The notes under the pieces were generated by a model. It had not been told where the DNA came from. It was given only the letters and a program-made list of their open reading frames with translations, and made no database searches. Shown one piece after another: positions 15,151 through 22,289 of a stretch of 28,182 nucleotides of DNA. Source of the DNA: CBDUQI01 sp965369325 (GTDB taxonomy: Bacteria; Pseudomonadota; Gammaproteobacteria; Steroidobacterales; JBCBZW01); assembly GCA_965369325.1 (NCBI GenBank), contig CBDUQI010000059.1, forward strand, positions 1 through 28,182, written 5' to 3'. The translations under genes and the position numbers were made by a program. The first letter of the stretch is position 1. Every line of letters starts with the position of its first letter.

Positions 15151-17652
15151 ATGGCCGATGAGTCGCTAGATGGCCTAGAGCTGTACCGGCGCAAGCGTCG
15201 GGCCGACAGCACGCCGGAGCCGTTCGGTGGCGATCGTCTGCTCACAGGCGGCAGCCATTTTGTGGTGCAACGCCACGCTGCGCGGGTCACGCACTACGAT
15301 TTCCGACTTGAACTGGACGGTGTGCTCAAATCCTGGGCAGTGCCCAAGGGCCCGTCCCCCAACCCCGCCGACAAGCGTCTGGCGGTGCGCACCGAGGATC
15401 ACCCGGTGGATTACGCCGGATTTGAAGGGCACATCCCGGAGGGTAACTACGGCGCTGGCAGCGTAATCGTGTGGGACCGTGGCGAATGGATCACCCTCAC
15501 CGATCCGAACGAGGGGCTGGTCAATGGCAAGCTGCTGTTCGAGTTGCGTGGACATAAGCTGCATGGCAAATGGACGCTGGTGAAAACACGGCGCGGCCCT
15601 AAGGACTGGCTGTTGATTAAGGAGTTTGACGGCTATGTGGATGAGGCGGGTACCGATGGCTATGCGCCGGATTCCGTTCTAAGTGGTCTTACCGTAGAGC
15701 AACTGGTTGCGCGATACGATCCGGCGCCAGCATTGCACGAGCAACTGGCCCGGTTGGGTGCGCGACGTGCACGGCTGAATGGTGCCAGTGTGAGCCCGAT
15801 GCTGGCGCGCCCCAGCGCGGCGTTTACCGACCCGCGCTGGTTGTTTGAAATCAAGTACGACGGTTACCGGATGCTGGCCCAGCACAGCGATGCCCGTGGG
15901 CAGTTGATCTCCCGCGCGGGCAACGATTTGACTGGTACTTTTCCGGAGATTGTTGCCGCGCTCGAAGCACTGCCGTTTGAGCATTTGGTGCTGGACGGCG
16001 AGGCGGTCGTGCACGACGCGCAGGGCCTGCCCAGCTTCGCGCAAATGCAAAAACGCGGTTCGCTCGTACGCCCGGGCGACATCAAGCGCGCCAGCGTGCA
16101 TTTGCCGGCCAGCTTTTATGCATTCGATCTGCTGGCGCTAGGGCCGTACGATCTGCGCTCGCTGGCATTGGCTAAGCGAAAGCAATTATTGCAGGCGGTG
16201 TTACCCAGCGCCGGGGTCATCCGTTACTGCGAGCATATCCAGGGCGAGGGTGAGGCGATGTTCCGGCAGGCCACCACGCTCGGGCTCGAAGGGGTGGTCG
16301 GCAAGCTTGCCGATTCGCTTTACCGGGGCGGGCGAAGCGCCCACTGGGTGAAAGTTGCGGTGGAAAAAAGCGATGACTTTGTGGTGAACGGATACACCCA
16401 GCCGCAAGGTGCGCAAAGCGGCTTTGGCGCGCTGCTGCTGGCGCAGTACCACGAGGGTGAGCTGCATTATTGCGGCCGAGTCGGATCTGGGTTTTCCAGT
16501 GCTGCGTTGGGCGAATTGCACGCGACGGTGTCTGCGCTAGCGGCCCATGCTGCCCCGCAGGGCGCACCCAGCCGGGCCGGTTGGCACTGGTGCGAGCCGG
16601 TGTTGGTGTGCGAGGTAAAGTACAAAGAGGTGACCAGCGAAGGGCAACTACGTCAACCCGTATTCTTGCGGATGCGCGATGACAAACGCCCGCAAGAATG
16701 CCAGCGCCGCAGCCGTGCTGAGCCTGTGCCGGTGACGGTCGCGCCGCCAGCGCAAGCGCTATCGCGCGAGGTGATGGTGACGAATCCGGATAAGGTGTTC
16801 TGGCCGAAGGAGGGTTACACCAAGGGGCAACTGGTACAGTACTACCGCGCCGTCTCCCCCTGGTTGCTGGTGTATCTGCTCGATCGGCCGCTGGTGCTCA
16901 CCCGCCACCCCGATGGCATTGAAGGCAAATCGTTTTACCAGAAAGACGCACCCGCGTTTGTACCTGATTGGATTCGACGCGAGACGTTATGGAGCGAACA
17001 AGCGCAGCGGGACGTGCACTACTTTGTGGCCGATGATGTGGAATCGTTGAGTTACATTATCAATATGGGCACCATCGCGCTGCATATCTGGTCCAGCCGG
17101 ATGAGCACGCTGGAGCGGCCGGACTGGTGCGTGATTGATTTGGACCCGAAGGGCGCGTCGTTTGCCGATGTGCTTCGGATCGCACGCGCCATCCGTGTCC
17201 TGTGCCAGCAGATCACCTTGCCCGCCTACCCCAAAACCAGTGGATCGACCGGTTTGCACGTGCTGATCCCGCTCGGCCGCGCCCTTACCTACGAGCAGTC
17301 CCGCGCGCTTGGGGAGTTGATCGCACGGGTGATCGTTCAGCAATTGCCGCAAATCGCGACCATCGCTCGCACCGTCTCGGCCCGCGAAGGAAAGGTCTAT
17401 ATCGACTATCTGCAAAATGGTCATGGGCGCCTGCTGGTAGCGCCCTACAGCGTGCGTCCTTTGCCAGGCGCGCCGGTCTCGATGCCCGTCAGCTGGCGCG
17501 AGGTGAACGCGCGATTGCGTAACCTGAACTACACGATCGCTAACGCACCAGCGCGAATGAAACGACTAAAGCATGAGCCGCTGGTCGCCGTGATCGAGCA
17601 GCAACCGGATCTGGTGAAGGCATTGAATAATCTAACCCCACTGGTGCAATAG
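15151..17652 (+). CDS. ligD: ATP-dependent DNA ligase LigD (PE-LIG-POL)
   Basis: An 833-residue multifunctional end-joining enzyme. Domain order is 3'-phosphoesterase (about 1-185), ligase (about 210-520), then primase/polymerase (about 545-830), as in Pseudomonas LigD. The phosphoesterase residues H42, H48, D50, R52, H84 and Y88 fall at exactly the Pseudomonas numbers, which supports ATG 15151 although no good Shine-Dalgarno precedes it. The adenylated ligase lysine is K235 (EIKYDGYR); the polymerase metal ligands are D663 and D665 (VIDLDPKG). Together with Ku it trims, fills and seals double-strand breaks. A 15-codon ATG frame at 15115-15162 overlaps the start, possibly by chance. Confidence 0.97.
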   Translation: MADESLDGLELYRRKRRADSTPEPFGGDRLLTGGSHFVVQRHAARVTHYDFRLELDGVLKSWAVPKGPSPNPADKRLAVRTEDHPVDYAGFEGHIPEGNYGAGSVIVWDRGEWITLTDPNEGLVNGKLLFELRGHKLHGKWTLVKTRRGPKDWLLIKEFDGYVDEAGTDGYAPDSVLSGLTVEQLVARYDPAPALHEQLARLGARRARLNGASVSPMLARPSAAFTDPRWLFEIKYDGYRMLAQHSDARGQLISRAGNDLTGTFPEIVAALEALPFEHLVLDGEAVVHDAQGLPSFAQMQKRGSLVRPGDIKRASVHLPASFYAFDLLALGPYDLRSLALAKRKQLLQAVLPSAGVIRYCEHIQGEGEAMFRQATTLGLEGVVGKLADSLYRGGRSAHWVKVAVEKSDDFVVNGYTQPQGAQSGFGALLLAQYHEGELHYCGRVGSGFSSAALGELHATVSALAAHAAPQGAPSRAGWHWCEPVLVCEVKYKEVTSEGQLRQPVFLRMRDDKRPQECQRRSRAEPVPVTVAPPAQALSREVMVTNPDKVFWPKEGYTKGQLVQYYRAVSPWLLVYLLDRPLVLTRHPDGIEGKSFYQKDAPAFVPDWIRRETLWSEQAQRDVHYFVADDVESLSYIINMGTIALHIWSSRMSTLERPDWCVIDLDPKGASFADVLRIARAIRVLCQQITLPAYPKTSGSTGLHVLIPLGRALTYEQSRALGELIARVIVQQLPQIATIARTVSAREGKVYIDYLQNGHGRLLVAPYSVRPLPGAPVSMPVSWREVNARLRNLNYTIANAPARMKRLKHEPLVAVIEQQPDLVKALNNLTPLVQ

Positions 17653-17673
17653 CCATGGCGTGATACGCGTGGG

Positions 17674-18438
17674 CTACGGGCGTGGAAACAGCTCTTGCGT
17701 GTAGCCATGCAAACGGTAGTAGGCTAGCCCCAGCCATTCGTGTGCGGCCCAGTCCAGTCGCTCCAGGTTGCGAGCCGGTTGCGGCAACGCCGGGGCGGGT
17801 TCCGGGTGTTGCGTGTAATCGGTGGGCCAAGGGAGTGCGTTGATGCCTTGGGTGCGAAAGCTGCCGATCGCCCGCGGCATGTGGAACGCGGAGGTGACCA
17901 GTAGCCATGGCGCGCGCGCCTCCTCACCCAGCAATACAGATAGCTCCCGCGCCGCTTCGTAGGTATTGCGGGAGTCGGCCTCGAACATGATGCGGTCGGC
18001 GCCGATGCCAGCGGATAACAAAAATGCCCGGGCCGTGTCTGACTGGTTCAGGGCCACCCCGGCTTGCGGATGCCCGCCTCCGCTGTGAATCAGACGGGCC
18101 TTCGGATAGCGCTGCGCCAGGATGACGAAACTGGTCAGGCGATCGGCGAATCCATTGAAATGCGGCTCACCCCAGGCCTCGTACGAGGCGGCTTGCTCGG
18201 CCCCGGCCAGCACAATAATACCGGCAGGTTGAGGCACGCGCATCGGGCTAAAACGCATCTCCAGCGGCCGCATCGCCCAGTCAGCCAGTGGGCTGAAAGC
18301 GAACAGCAGCAGCGCCCCGCCGCCCAACCCCAGCAACCAGCGGGCACGCCCACGCCCTCGGAAGGTCAGCCCGAGCAACAGCGCGAACCAGGCGAGGTGT
18401 GTGGGTTGGACAAACCACCAAAGTGTGTAGTTGTTCAT
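17674..18438 (-). CDS. DUF218 (YdcF/ElyC-like) membrane protein
   Basis: A 254-residue protein from ATG 18438; the frame is open another 82 codons but that part is a low-complexity, family-unlike extension lying across the neighbouring gene's start. Two N-terminal membrane segments (LWWFVQPTHLAWFALLLGL and WLLGLGGGALLLFAF) are followed by the DUF218 domain. Its marks are GIIVLAGA, RLIHSGGG, ADRIMFEADSRNTYEAA and LLVTSAFHMPRA, the SRNTxEnA and TSAxHmpRa signatures of the family. E. coli relatives (ElyC, SanA) affect envelope integrity; the biochemical role is not settled. It ends head to head with ligD (21 bases apart) and is divergent from the YceI-like lipoprotein. Confidence 0.9.
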   Translation of the reverse strand: MNNYTLWWFVQPTHLAWFALLLGLTFRGRGRARWLLGLGGGALLLFAFSPLADWAMRPLEMRFSPMRVPQPAGIIVLAGAEQAASYEAWGEPHFNGFADRLTSFVILAQRYPKARLIHSGGGHPQAGVALNQSDTARAFLLSAGIGADRIMFEADSRNTYEAARELSVLLGEEARAPWLLVTSAFHMPRAIGSFRTQGINALPWPTDYTQHPEPAPALPQPARNLERLDWAAHEWLGLAYYRLHGYTQELFPRP

Positions 18439-18583
18439 TCGGGTAGGGGGTTCTCGTGTGGCTCGGCAAGCGGGCGCCCGGGCGAGCGCGGGACCGGCGC
18501 TTATTGTATCGTCAACCAGCGCAGATAGGGCACGTAGCGACGGTCCTTCGACCGGCTGCGGGTGAAGCAAAGGAGAGGCGGCG

Positions 18584-19309
18584 ATGCACAACAAGGCCTG
18601 GATGTACGCAATGGGGCTGGCGCTGGGGTTGGCGGTGAGTCTGGCAGCGGGGTGCCGCGCCCTGCCCGGCAGCGCCCCGGACAATGCGCCGCCTGAGCCG
18701 CCCGCCGTCGGGCCGGTGCAAGTGGCCCCTACCGACGCGGTGCGCTATCAGATAGATGGCGGGCAGTCGCGGATAGAGATACTGGTGTTCCGCGGTGGCC
18801 GCCTGGCTCGTCTGGGGCACAACCATGTGATTACGATCCGGGAGGTGTCGGGGGAGGTGCTGCTCGCCCAACCGCTGAGCGCGTCTACTTTGTCTTTGCA
18901 CGCGGCTAAGGCGGCGTTTGTGGTGGATGACCCACAGGCGCGCGCGCAGGCTGGCAGCGAATTTCCCGCAGAGTTACCCGAGGATGCGCGTCGCGGAACC
19001 GCTCGCAATATGCTCAGTGAGTCATTGCTGTCGGCGGCTGCGTATCCGGATGTCCATGTGCGCAGCGTTGCCGTGACGGGGCAGTCGCCTTATTTGCACT
19101 TACAGGTGGCCGTCACCGTGCTGGATGAGCCACGGATTCTGACCTTGCCGGTCGAGCTGGTGCTGGAGACGGATCGCCTGCTCGCAAGCGGAGAGGCGGA
19201 TGTGACTCACGAGCAGTTAGGGCTGACGCCGTTCAGTGCGTTGCTGGGGGCGTTGAAAGTGCAAGAGACATTCACCGTGCGTTACACGCTCGCGGCGGTC
19301 CGCGAGTAA
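18584..19309 (+). CDS. YceI-like lipoprotein
   Basis: A 241-residue protein from ATG 18584, preceded by AAAGGAGAGG. The N-terminus is a lipoprotein signal (MGLALGLAVSLAAGC) with Cys24 in an LAAGC lipobox, so the protein is likely membrane-anchored on the periplasmic side. The mature part after a Pro-rich linker is YceI-like: YQIDGGQSRIEILVFRGG, RLGHNHVITI, a region ending RNMLSESLLSAAAYPDVHVRS, then beta strands to LLGALKVQETFTVRY. YceI folds are lipocalin-like and bind isoprenoid-type ligands in known cases. Ligand here is unknown. Transcription ends at the hairpin at 19333. Confidence 0.82.
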   Translation: MHNKAWMYAMGLALGLAVSLAAGCRALPGSAPDNAPPEPPAVGPVQVAPTDAVRYQIDGGQSRIEILVFRGGRLARLGHNHVITIREVSGEVLLAQPLSASTLSLHAAKAAFVVDDPQARAQAGSEFPAELPEDARRGTARNMLSESLLSAAAYPDVHVRSVAVTGQSPYLHLQVAVTVLDEPRILTLPVELVLETDRLLASGEADVTHEQLGLTPFSALLGALKVQETFTVRYTLAAVRE

Positions 19310-19332
19310 TTCTTAACCTGCACAAATGAGAA

Positions 19333-19356
19333 AACCCGCGGCCGGAGCCGCGGGTT
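19333..19356. terminator. Bidirectional rho-independent terminator
   Basis: AACCCGCGGC (19333-19342) and GCCGCGGGTT (19347-19356) form a perfect 10-bp stem with a CGGA loop. A TTATTATTATT-rich stretch follows on the plus side, serving the YceI-like gene, and TTTTC follows on the minus side, serving the PEP-CTERM gene that ends at 19398. Confidence 0.9.
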
Positions 19357-19397
19357 CCTCTTATTATTATTTATTATTATTTTTCGGTAGTGCGCGC

Positions 19398-19934
19398 TTA
19401 GCTGCGGCGGCGACGGGCGAACCCGGCAGCCACCAGCAAGCCCAGGGCGAACAGTGCCGGGGTTGCCGGCTCTGGCACCTGCGGTGCACGCAGGTTGAAC
19501 GAGCCGGTTCCAGAGGCAACGCCCATGAAATCGGTGAACAACCAGGAATCCAGGAATTCAAACGCCACCAGCAGGGTGTTGGTGCTGAAATCGCGGATAA
19601 AGATACGACCAGACGCGAATCCGTCGCCTGCGGCGTTGATGATCAGGTTGGCCGTCTCAATCTGAGCGGTGCCTGAGTCGAATGAGTAGTTGCCGAAGCT
19701 GAATGCAAAGCCACCGACATCTGAAGACTCAACCCGGCTGCTGGCGAGCACTGCGCTGTCGGTGTCAAGAAAGCCACCCACTGCACCGTTAGTTGCCAGC
19801 CCCAGGACACCACAATTGGTCAGGCAAGAGCCCGCGTAGTCAAACGAAATCGGTACCGCTGATGCGTTGCCTGCAAACAGCAGGGCCAGCACACCGGCGC
19901 TAACGATCGCGCCAAAATTTTTCTTAATATTCAT
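19398..19934 (-). CDS. PEP-CTERM sorted extracellular protein
   Basis: A 178-residue protein from ATG 19934 with GGAG about 12 bases upstream; the frame is open further, but the added residues are not signal-like. Signal peptide: MNIKKNFGAIVSAGVLALLFAGNASA. The mature protein is small and beta-rich with one CLTNCG cysteine pair, and many Ser/Asp/Gly. It ends in a textbook PEP-CTERM: VPEPATPALFALGLLVAAGFARRRRS, that is PEP motif, hydrophobic helix and Arg cluster. Such tails are recognised by an exosortase (not in the window) and linked to exopolysaccharide export. It is unrelated in sequence to its three downstream-strand neighbours' shared domain. A sigma-54 promoter candidate lies at 20020-20035. 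Confidence 0.9.
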   Translation of the reverse strand: MNIKKNFGAIVSAGVLALLFAGNASAVPISFDYAGSCLTNCGVLGLATNGAVGGFLDTDSAVLASSRVESSDVGGFAFSFGNYSFDSGTAQIETANLIINAAGDGFASGRIFIRDFSTNTLLVAFEFLDSWLFTDFMGVASGTGSFNLRAPQVPEPATPALFALGLLVAAGFARRRRS

Positions 19935-20019
19935 CTGTATTTCTATCTCCATACCGGCATCTGGAACGTTTTGGGAGGCAAAAAAACCAAAACGAATGCC
20001 GTTTCCCGTCCGTAATAAA

Positions 20020-20035
20020 GCAAGATACGGGCCAA
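20020..20035 (-). promoter_or_regulatory. Sigma-54 (RpoN) -24/-12 promoter candidate for the PEP-CTERM gene
   Basis: On the minus strand the sequence is TTGGCCCGTATCTTGC, followed by TT. It matches TGGCACG-N4-TTGCW at every position except one (C for A at the fifth position). The invariant GG and GC are exactly 10 bases apart. The predicted transcript start is about 12 bases beyond, leaving a leader of about 75 nt before ATG 19934. Exosortase-system genes are known to be RpoN-dependent in some bacteria (PrsK/PrsR). Confidence 0.6.
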
Positions 20036-20217
20036 GATTTGAATTCTGATTAAAAACAGCTAGATAGTTGTGCCGAATCTGATCGCTGAAAAAGGCGTTG
20101 TAAAGAATTCTGACAATAAAATCAGTCATTTGGCGCGTTGGTTTTACATATGTCCAAAATCGGCAGCGGCGGGCGTTGGCGTTGCCGGCACCAACAAGTT
20201 TTGTCGAAACCCACAAA

Positions 20218-20241
20218 AAAGCCCCACCGAAGTGGGGCTTT
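20218..20241 (-). terminator. Rho-independent terminator of the VPxPA-tail gene
   Basis: GCCCCAC (20221-20227) and GTGGGGC (20232-20238) with a CGAA loop, extended by AAA/TTT to a 10-bp stem. On the minus strand a run of T follows the stem (from the AAAAAA at 20215-20220), so it ends transcription of the gene at 20287-20847. Confidence 0.92.
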
Positions 20242-20286
20242 CAGAGCTTGTTGCTTGTCGGTCAGGGCCCAAAGCAGGCCCCGTGC

Positions 20287-20847
20287 TCAGACGCTCTTGC
20301 GGCGCAGCCCGAACAGCGCAAACAGACCCGAACCGAACAGCCAGACGGCAGCCGGTACCGGCACTGCAGCAGCGACAAAGTTGCCGGTGCCTGAGACTTC
20401 ACCCAGCGGATTGATGCTGGAGAAGGTGCCAGAGCTGATGTCCAGAGTGATCGGCAGGGTCAGATTGAAGGTCGGCGAGAACGCTTCAAGGTCAATCGTG
20501 CCTGAGATTGGGAAGTCGGTGCCATCAAAGGTGAGGTTGATGCCGGTAATTGCTGTTACCGGAACTTCGGCGCCTGCGGTGCAGGTGTCGTTCCAGTTAA
20601 AGCAAAAACCACCCAGATTGATCAGGATGCGGGTGAGGTCGTTGGTGTCTGTGACAGTCCCCGCGCCGCCCGGCGAGTTGATGTCAATCTGTCCGGCGAT
20701 GGGCGTGCCGATCGGAGCCAGCACAGCAAAGGTGCCGGTGGCAACGGTAACTTCGCCCGCGTAGTCGTAAGTGGCAGCGGTGGCGTTGCTTGCGAACGGG
20801 AGTGCCGCTGCTAGCGCCAACGCCGCAAAAAGGTTGCGTTTGGTCAT
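20287..20847 (-). CDS. Secreted protein: novel ~135-aa domain plus VPxPA/PEP-CTERM-type sorting tail
   Basis: A 186-residue protein with GAGGGGAC upstream of ATG 20847. Residues 1-24 are a signal peptide (LFAALALAAALPFASNATA). Residues 25-160 form one copy of a domain I cannot name: TYDYAGEVTVATGTFAVLAP, GTPIAGQIDI, GTVTDTNDL, GGFCFNWNDTC, ITGINLTFDG, ISGTIDL, LPITLDISSGTF and LGEVSGTGNF, with two Cys in the GGFCF...TC motif. The C-terminus VPVPAAVWLFGSGLFALFGLRRKSV is a VPxPA-type variant of the PEP-CTERM signal (motif, helix, Arg/Lys). The same domain occurs in the next two genes upstream. The upstream region contains an 11-bp inverted repeat (20931-20961). Confidence 0.85.
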   Translation of the reverse strand: MTKRNLFAALALAAALPFASNATAATYDYAGEVTVATGTFAVLAPIGTPIAGQIDINSPGGAGTVTDTNDLTRILINLGGFCFNWNDTCTAGAEVPVTAITGINLTFDGTDFPISGTIDLEAFSPTFNLTLPITLDISSGTFSSINPLGEVSGTGNFVAAAVPVPAAVWLFGSGLFALFGLRRKSV

Positions 20848-20930
20848 TGAAATAGTCCCCTCAGTGTAATCTTTATTCTTGTGTTCGGTATTGCGTGTGG
20901 GGCAGACCGAACGGTATTTAGGTTAACACA

Positions 20931-20961
20931 AGCCGTTATGTTCGGTATCTACATAACGGCT
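20931..20961. repeat. 11-bp perfect inverted repeat upstream of the VPxPA-tail gene
   Basis: AGCCGTTATGT (20931-20941) and ACATAACGGCT (20951-20961) are separated by TCGGTATCT. GTTCGGTAT also occurs at 20883-20891 and 20940-20948. The repeat sits 84 bases upstream of ATG 20847, within the 175-bp gap to the preceding gene, so it may be an operator. A U-run typical of a terminator is absent. Confidence 0.6.
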
Positions 20962-20972
20962 AACCCAAAGAG

Positions 20973-21000
20973 CGGCCGGCCACCCGTAGGTAGCCGGCCG
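20973..21000 (-). terminator. Stem-loop ending the dockerin-like gene
   Basis: CGGCCGGC (20973-20980) and GCCGGCCG (20993-21000) pair perfectly. The stem extends inward by four more pairs, one of them G-T, to a 4-base loop. It begins 22 bases after the stop of the gene at 21023-22204. On the minus strand it is followed by CTCTTTGGG, a weak U-tract. Confidence 0.65.
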
Positions 21001-21022
21001 AAATGCTAGTGATTTGCCTAGT

Positions 21023-22204
21023 TTAGCAGGCGTTGTCGAGGCCACTCGGCCCTGGTGCCTGGAAGAACAATGACTTCAGAATGGCCAGGTCGAGGAAGTC
21101 GACATTCCCGATGCCATCGAAGTTGGCCAGTGGGTCGGCCGTAAAGATCAGCCCCTTGAATATAGCGAGGTCCAAAAAGTCGGTGGTGCAGTTGTTGTCC
21201 AGATCACCGTCGCAGGCGGTACCGATGCCGTCCGCATCCGCGTCTGCCTGATCGGGGTTCGCGACAGCTGTGCAGTTGTCGCGAGCATTGCTCAGCTTGT
21301 CACCATCATCATCGCCCGCGAAGGCGGCATCACCGGAGACGATGCCCAGCGCGTTGTCGCTGATAAAGGTGCCGGCACTCAGGTCCAGAGACAATGGCAG
21401 GGCGAGCTGGAAGATGGATGAGAAGAAGGTGGTGTCCAGCGTTCCGCCCGACACCTGGCCGTCAGCGTCGTAGGTGAGGTTGATGGCGTCAATGCTCTGG
21501 ACATCTACTGGCGCCGGGCCGACCGGGCAGGTGGAGTTGAAAGTGAAGCAGAACCCATCGCCCAGCAGAACCAGGATGGCGGTGACGTCATTGGTATCGG
21601 TCACGGTGCCGTCCGGGCCGGGGTTAGTGATCGTGAAGGTGCCTTCAATCGGCGTGCCGACCGGGGTCAGTACCTCGAACGAGCCGGTGGAGTTGGTGAT
21701 CTCACCACTGTAGTCCAACTCGTTGTTAAAGAACATGGCCATGCCATTGACTACACCAAGGCCTTCGACGGCCGTACCGAAGCTGTTGTTGGTGAGGTCC
21801 AGTGATACCGGCAGGTCCAGCTGGAAGATGTTGGAGAAAGCGGTCACATCCAGGGTGCCGCCTGAGGGCGCATTGCGTGCGTTGAACTCGATATTCACGC
21901 CGTCGATGGAGGTGATGTCCACCTGAGTGCCACTGGCGCAGGTGACGTTGAATGCAAAGCAAAAACCGCCCACATTGATTTCGATCGCCGAGATGTCTGC
22001 GGCATCGGTTACAGTGCCGCCAACGCCGGGATTAACCACATCGATGGAGCCGCTCGTAATAGTGCCCGGGGGCGTTAGTACTTCGAACGAATCCGTCGCC
22101 TCGGTTACTTCGCCGCCGTAGGTGAAAACTTCAGCATTTGCCTGCATCGACAGAGCAAGTGCGGTGGCTACCGATACGGTACCCATTAGATTACGCAAGT
22201 TCAT
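21023..22204 (-). CDS. Secreted protein: two copies of novel domain plus thrombospondin-3/dockerin-like tail
   Basis: A 393-residue protein from ATG 22204. Signal peptide residues 1-24 (VATALALSMQANA). Two copies of the shared unnamed domain follow: about 25-161 (GGFCFAFNVTC, ITSIDGVNIEF) and 162-297 (GDGFCFTFNSTC, VQSIDAINLTY). Residues 298-340 are acidic with a thrombospondin type 3-like calcium repeat (DDDGDKLSNARDNC, DADADGIGTACDGD). The end (about 340-380) holds two similar segments, DFLDLAIFKG and DFLDLAILKS, each preceded by Asp-rich loops (DLDNNCTTD, FDGIGNVD), as in type I dockerins. It has no PEP-CTERM. It follows the giant gene by 85 bases and may be in one transcript with it. Confidence 0.85.
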   Translation of the reverse strand: MNLRNLMGTVSVATALALSMQANAEVFTYGGEVTEATDSFEVLTPPGTITSGSIDVVNPGVGGTVTDAADISAIEINVGGFCFAFNVTCASGTQVDITSIDGVNIEFNARNAPSGGTLDVTAFSNIFQLDLPVSLDLTNNSFGTAVEGLGVVNGMAMFFNNELDYSGEITNSTGSFEVLTPVGTPIEGTFTITNPGPDGTVTDTNDVTAILVLLGDGFCFTFNSTCPVGPAPVDVQSIDAINLTYDADGQVSGGTLDTTFFSSIFQLALPLSLDLSAGTFISDNALGIVSGDAAFAGDDDGDKLSNARDNCTAVANPDQADADADGIGTACDGDLDNNCTTDFLDLAIFKGLIFTADPLANFDGIGNVDFLDLAILKSLFFQAPGPSGLDNAC

Positions 22205-22247
22205 AAATCCCCCTTGTGCGTATCGTCAGAAAATCAGTTCCATTGCG

Positions 22248-22279
22248 CCGTGCCGACAGTGGATAGCGCACCGGCACGG
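22248..22279. repeat. 8-bp inverted repeat between the giant gene and the dockerin-like gene
   Basis: CCGTGCCG (22248-22255) and CGGCACGG (22272-22279) pair perfectly across a 16-base spacer. It stands directly after the stop of the giant gene on the minus strand. There is no U-run, so it could be a weak terminator, an mRNA processing or stability element, or an operator for the next gene. Confidence 0.4.
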
Positions 22280-22289
22280 GTCGTAAAGA

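Noticed and set aside
15115..15162. 15-codon frame overlapping the ligD start, as a possible leader peptide
   Set aside because: No Shine-Dalgarno and no regulatory codon run; a frame this short occurs easily by chance.
18539..18565. Short stretch resembling dispersed CCTTCGAC-type intergenic repeats found in some genomes
   Set aside because: Only one partial copy is visible, with no inverted partner, so no repeat can be supported here.
19361..19384. TTATTATTA tract as a satellite or phase-variable repeat
   Set aside because: It is short, imperfect, outside any gene, and is explained as the U-rich tail of the terminator stem at 19333-19356.
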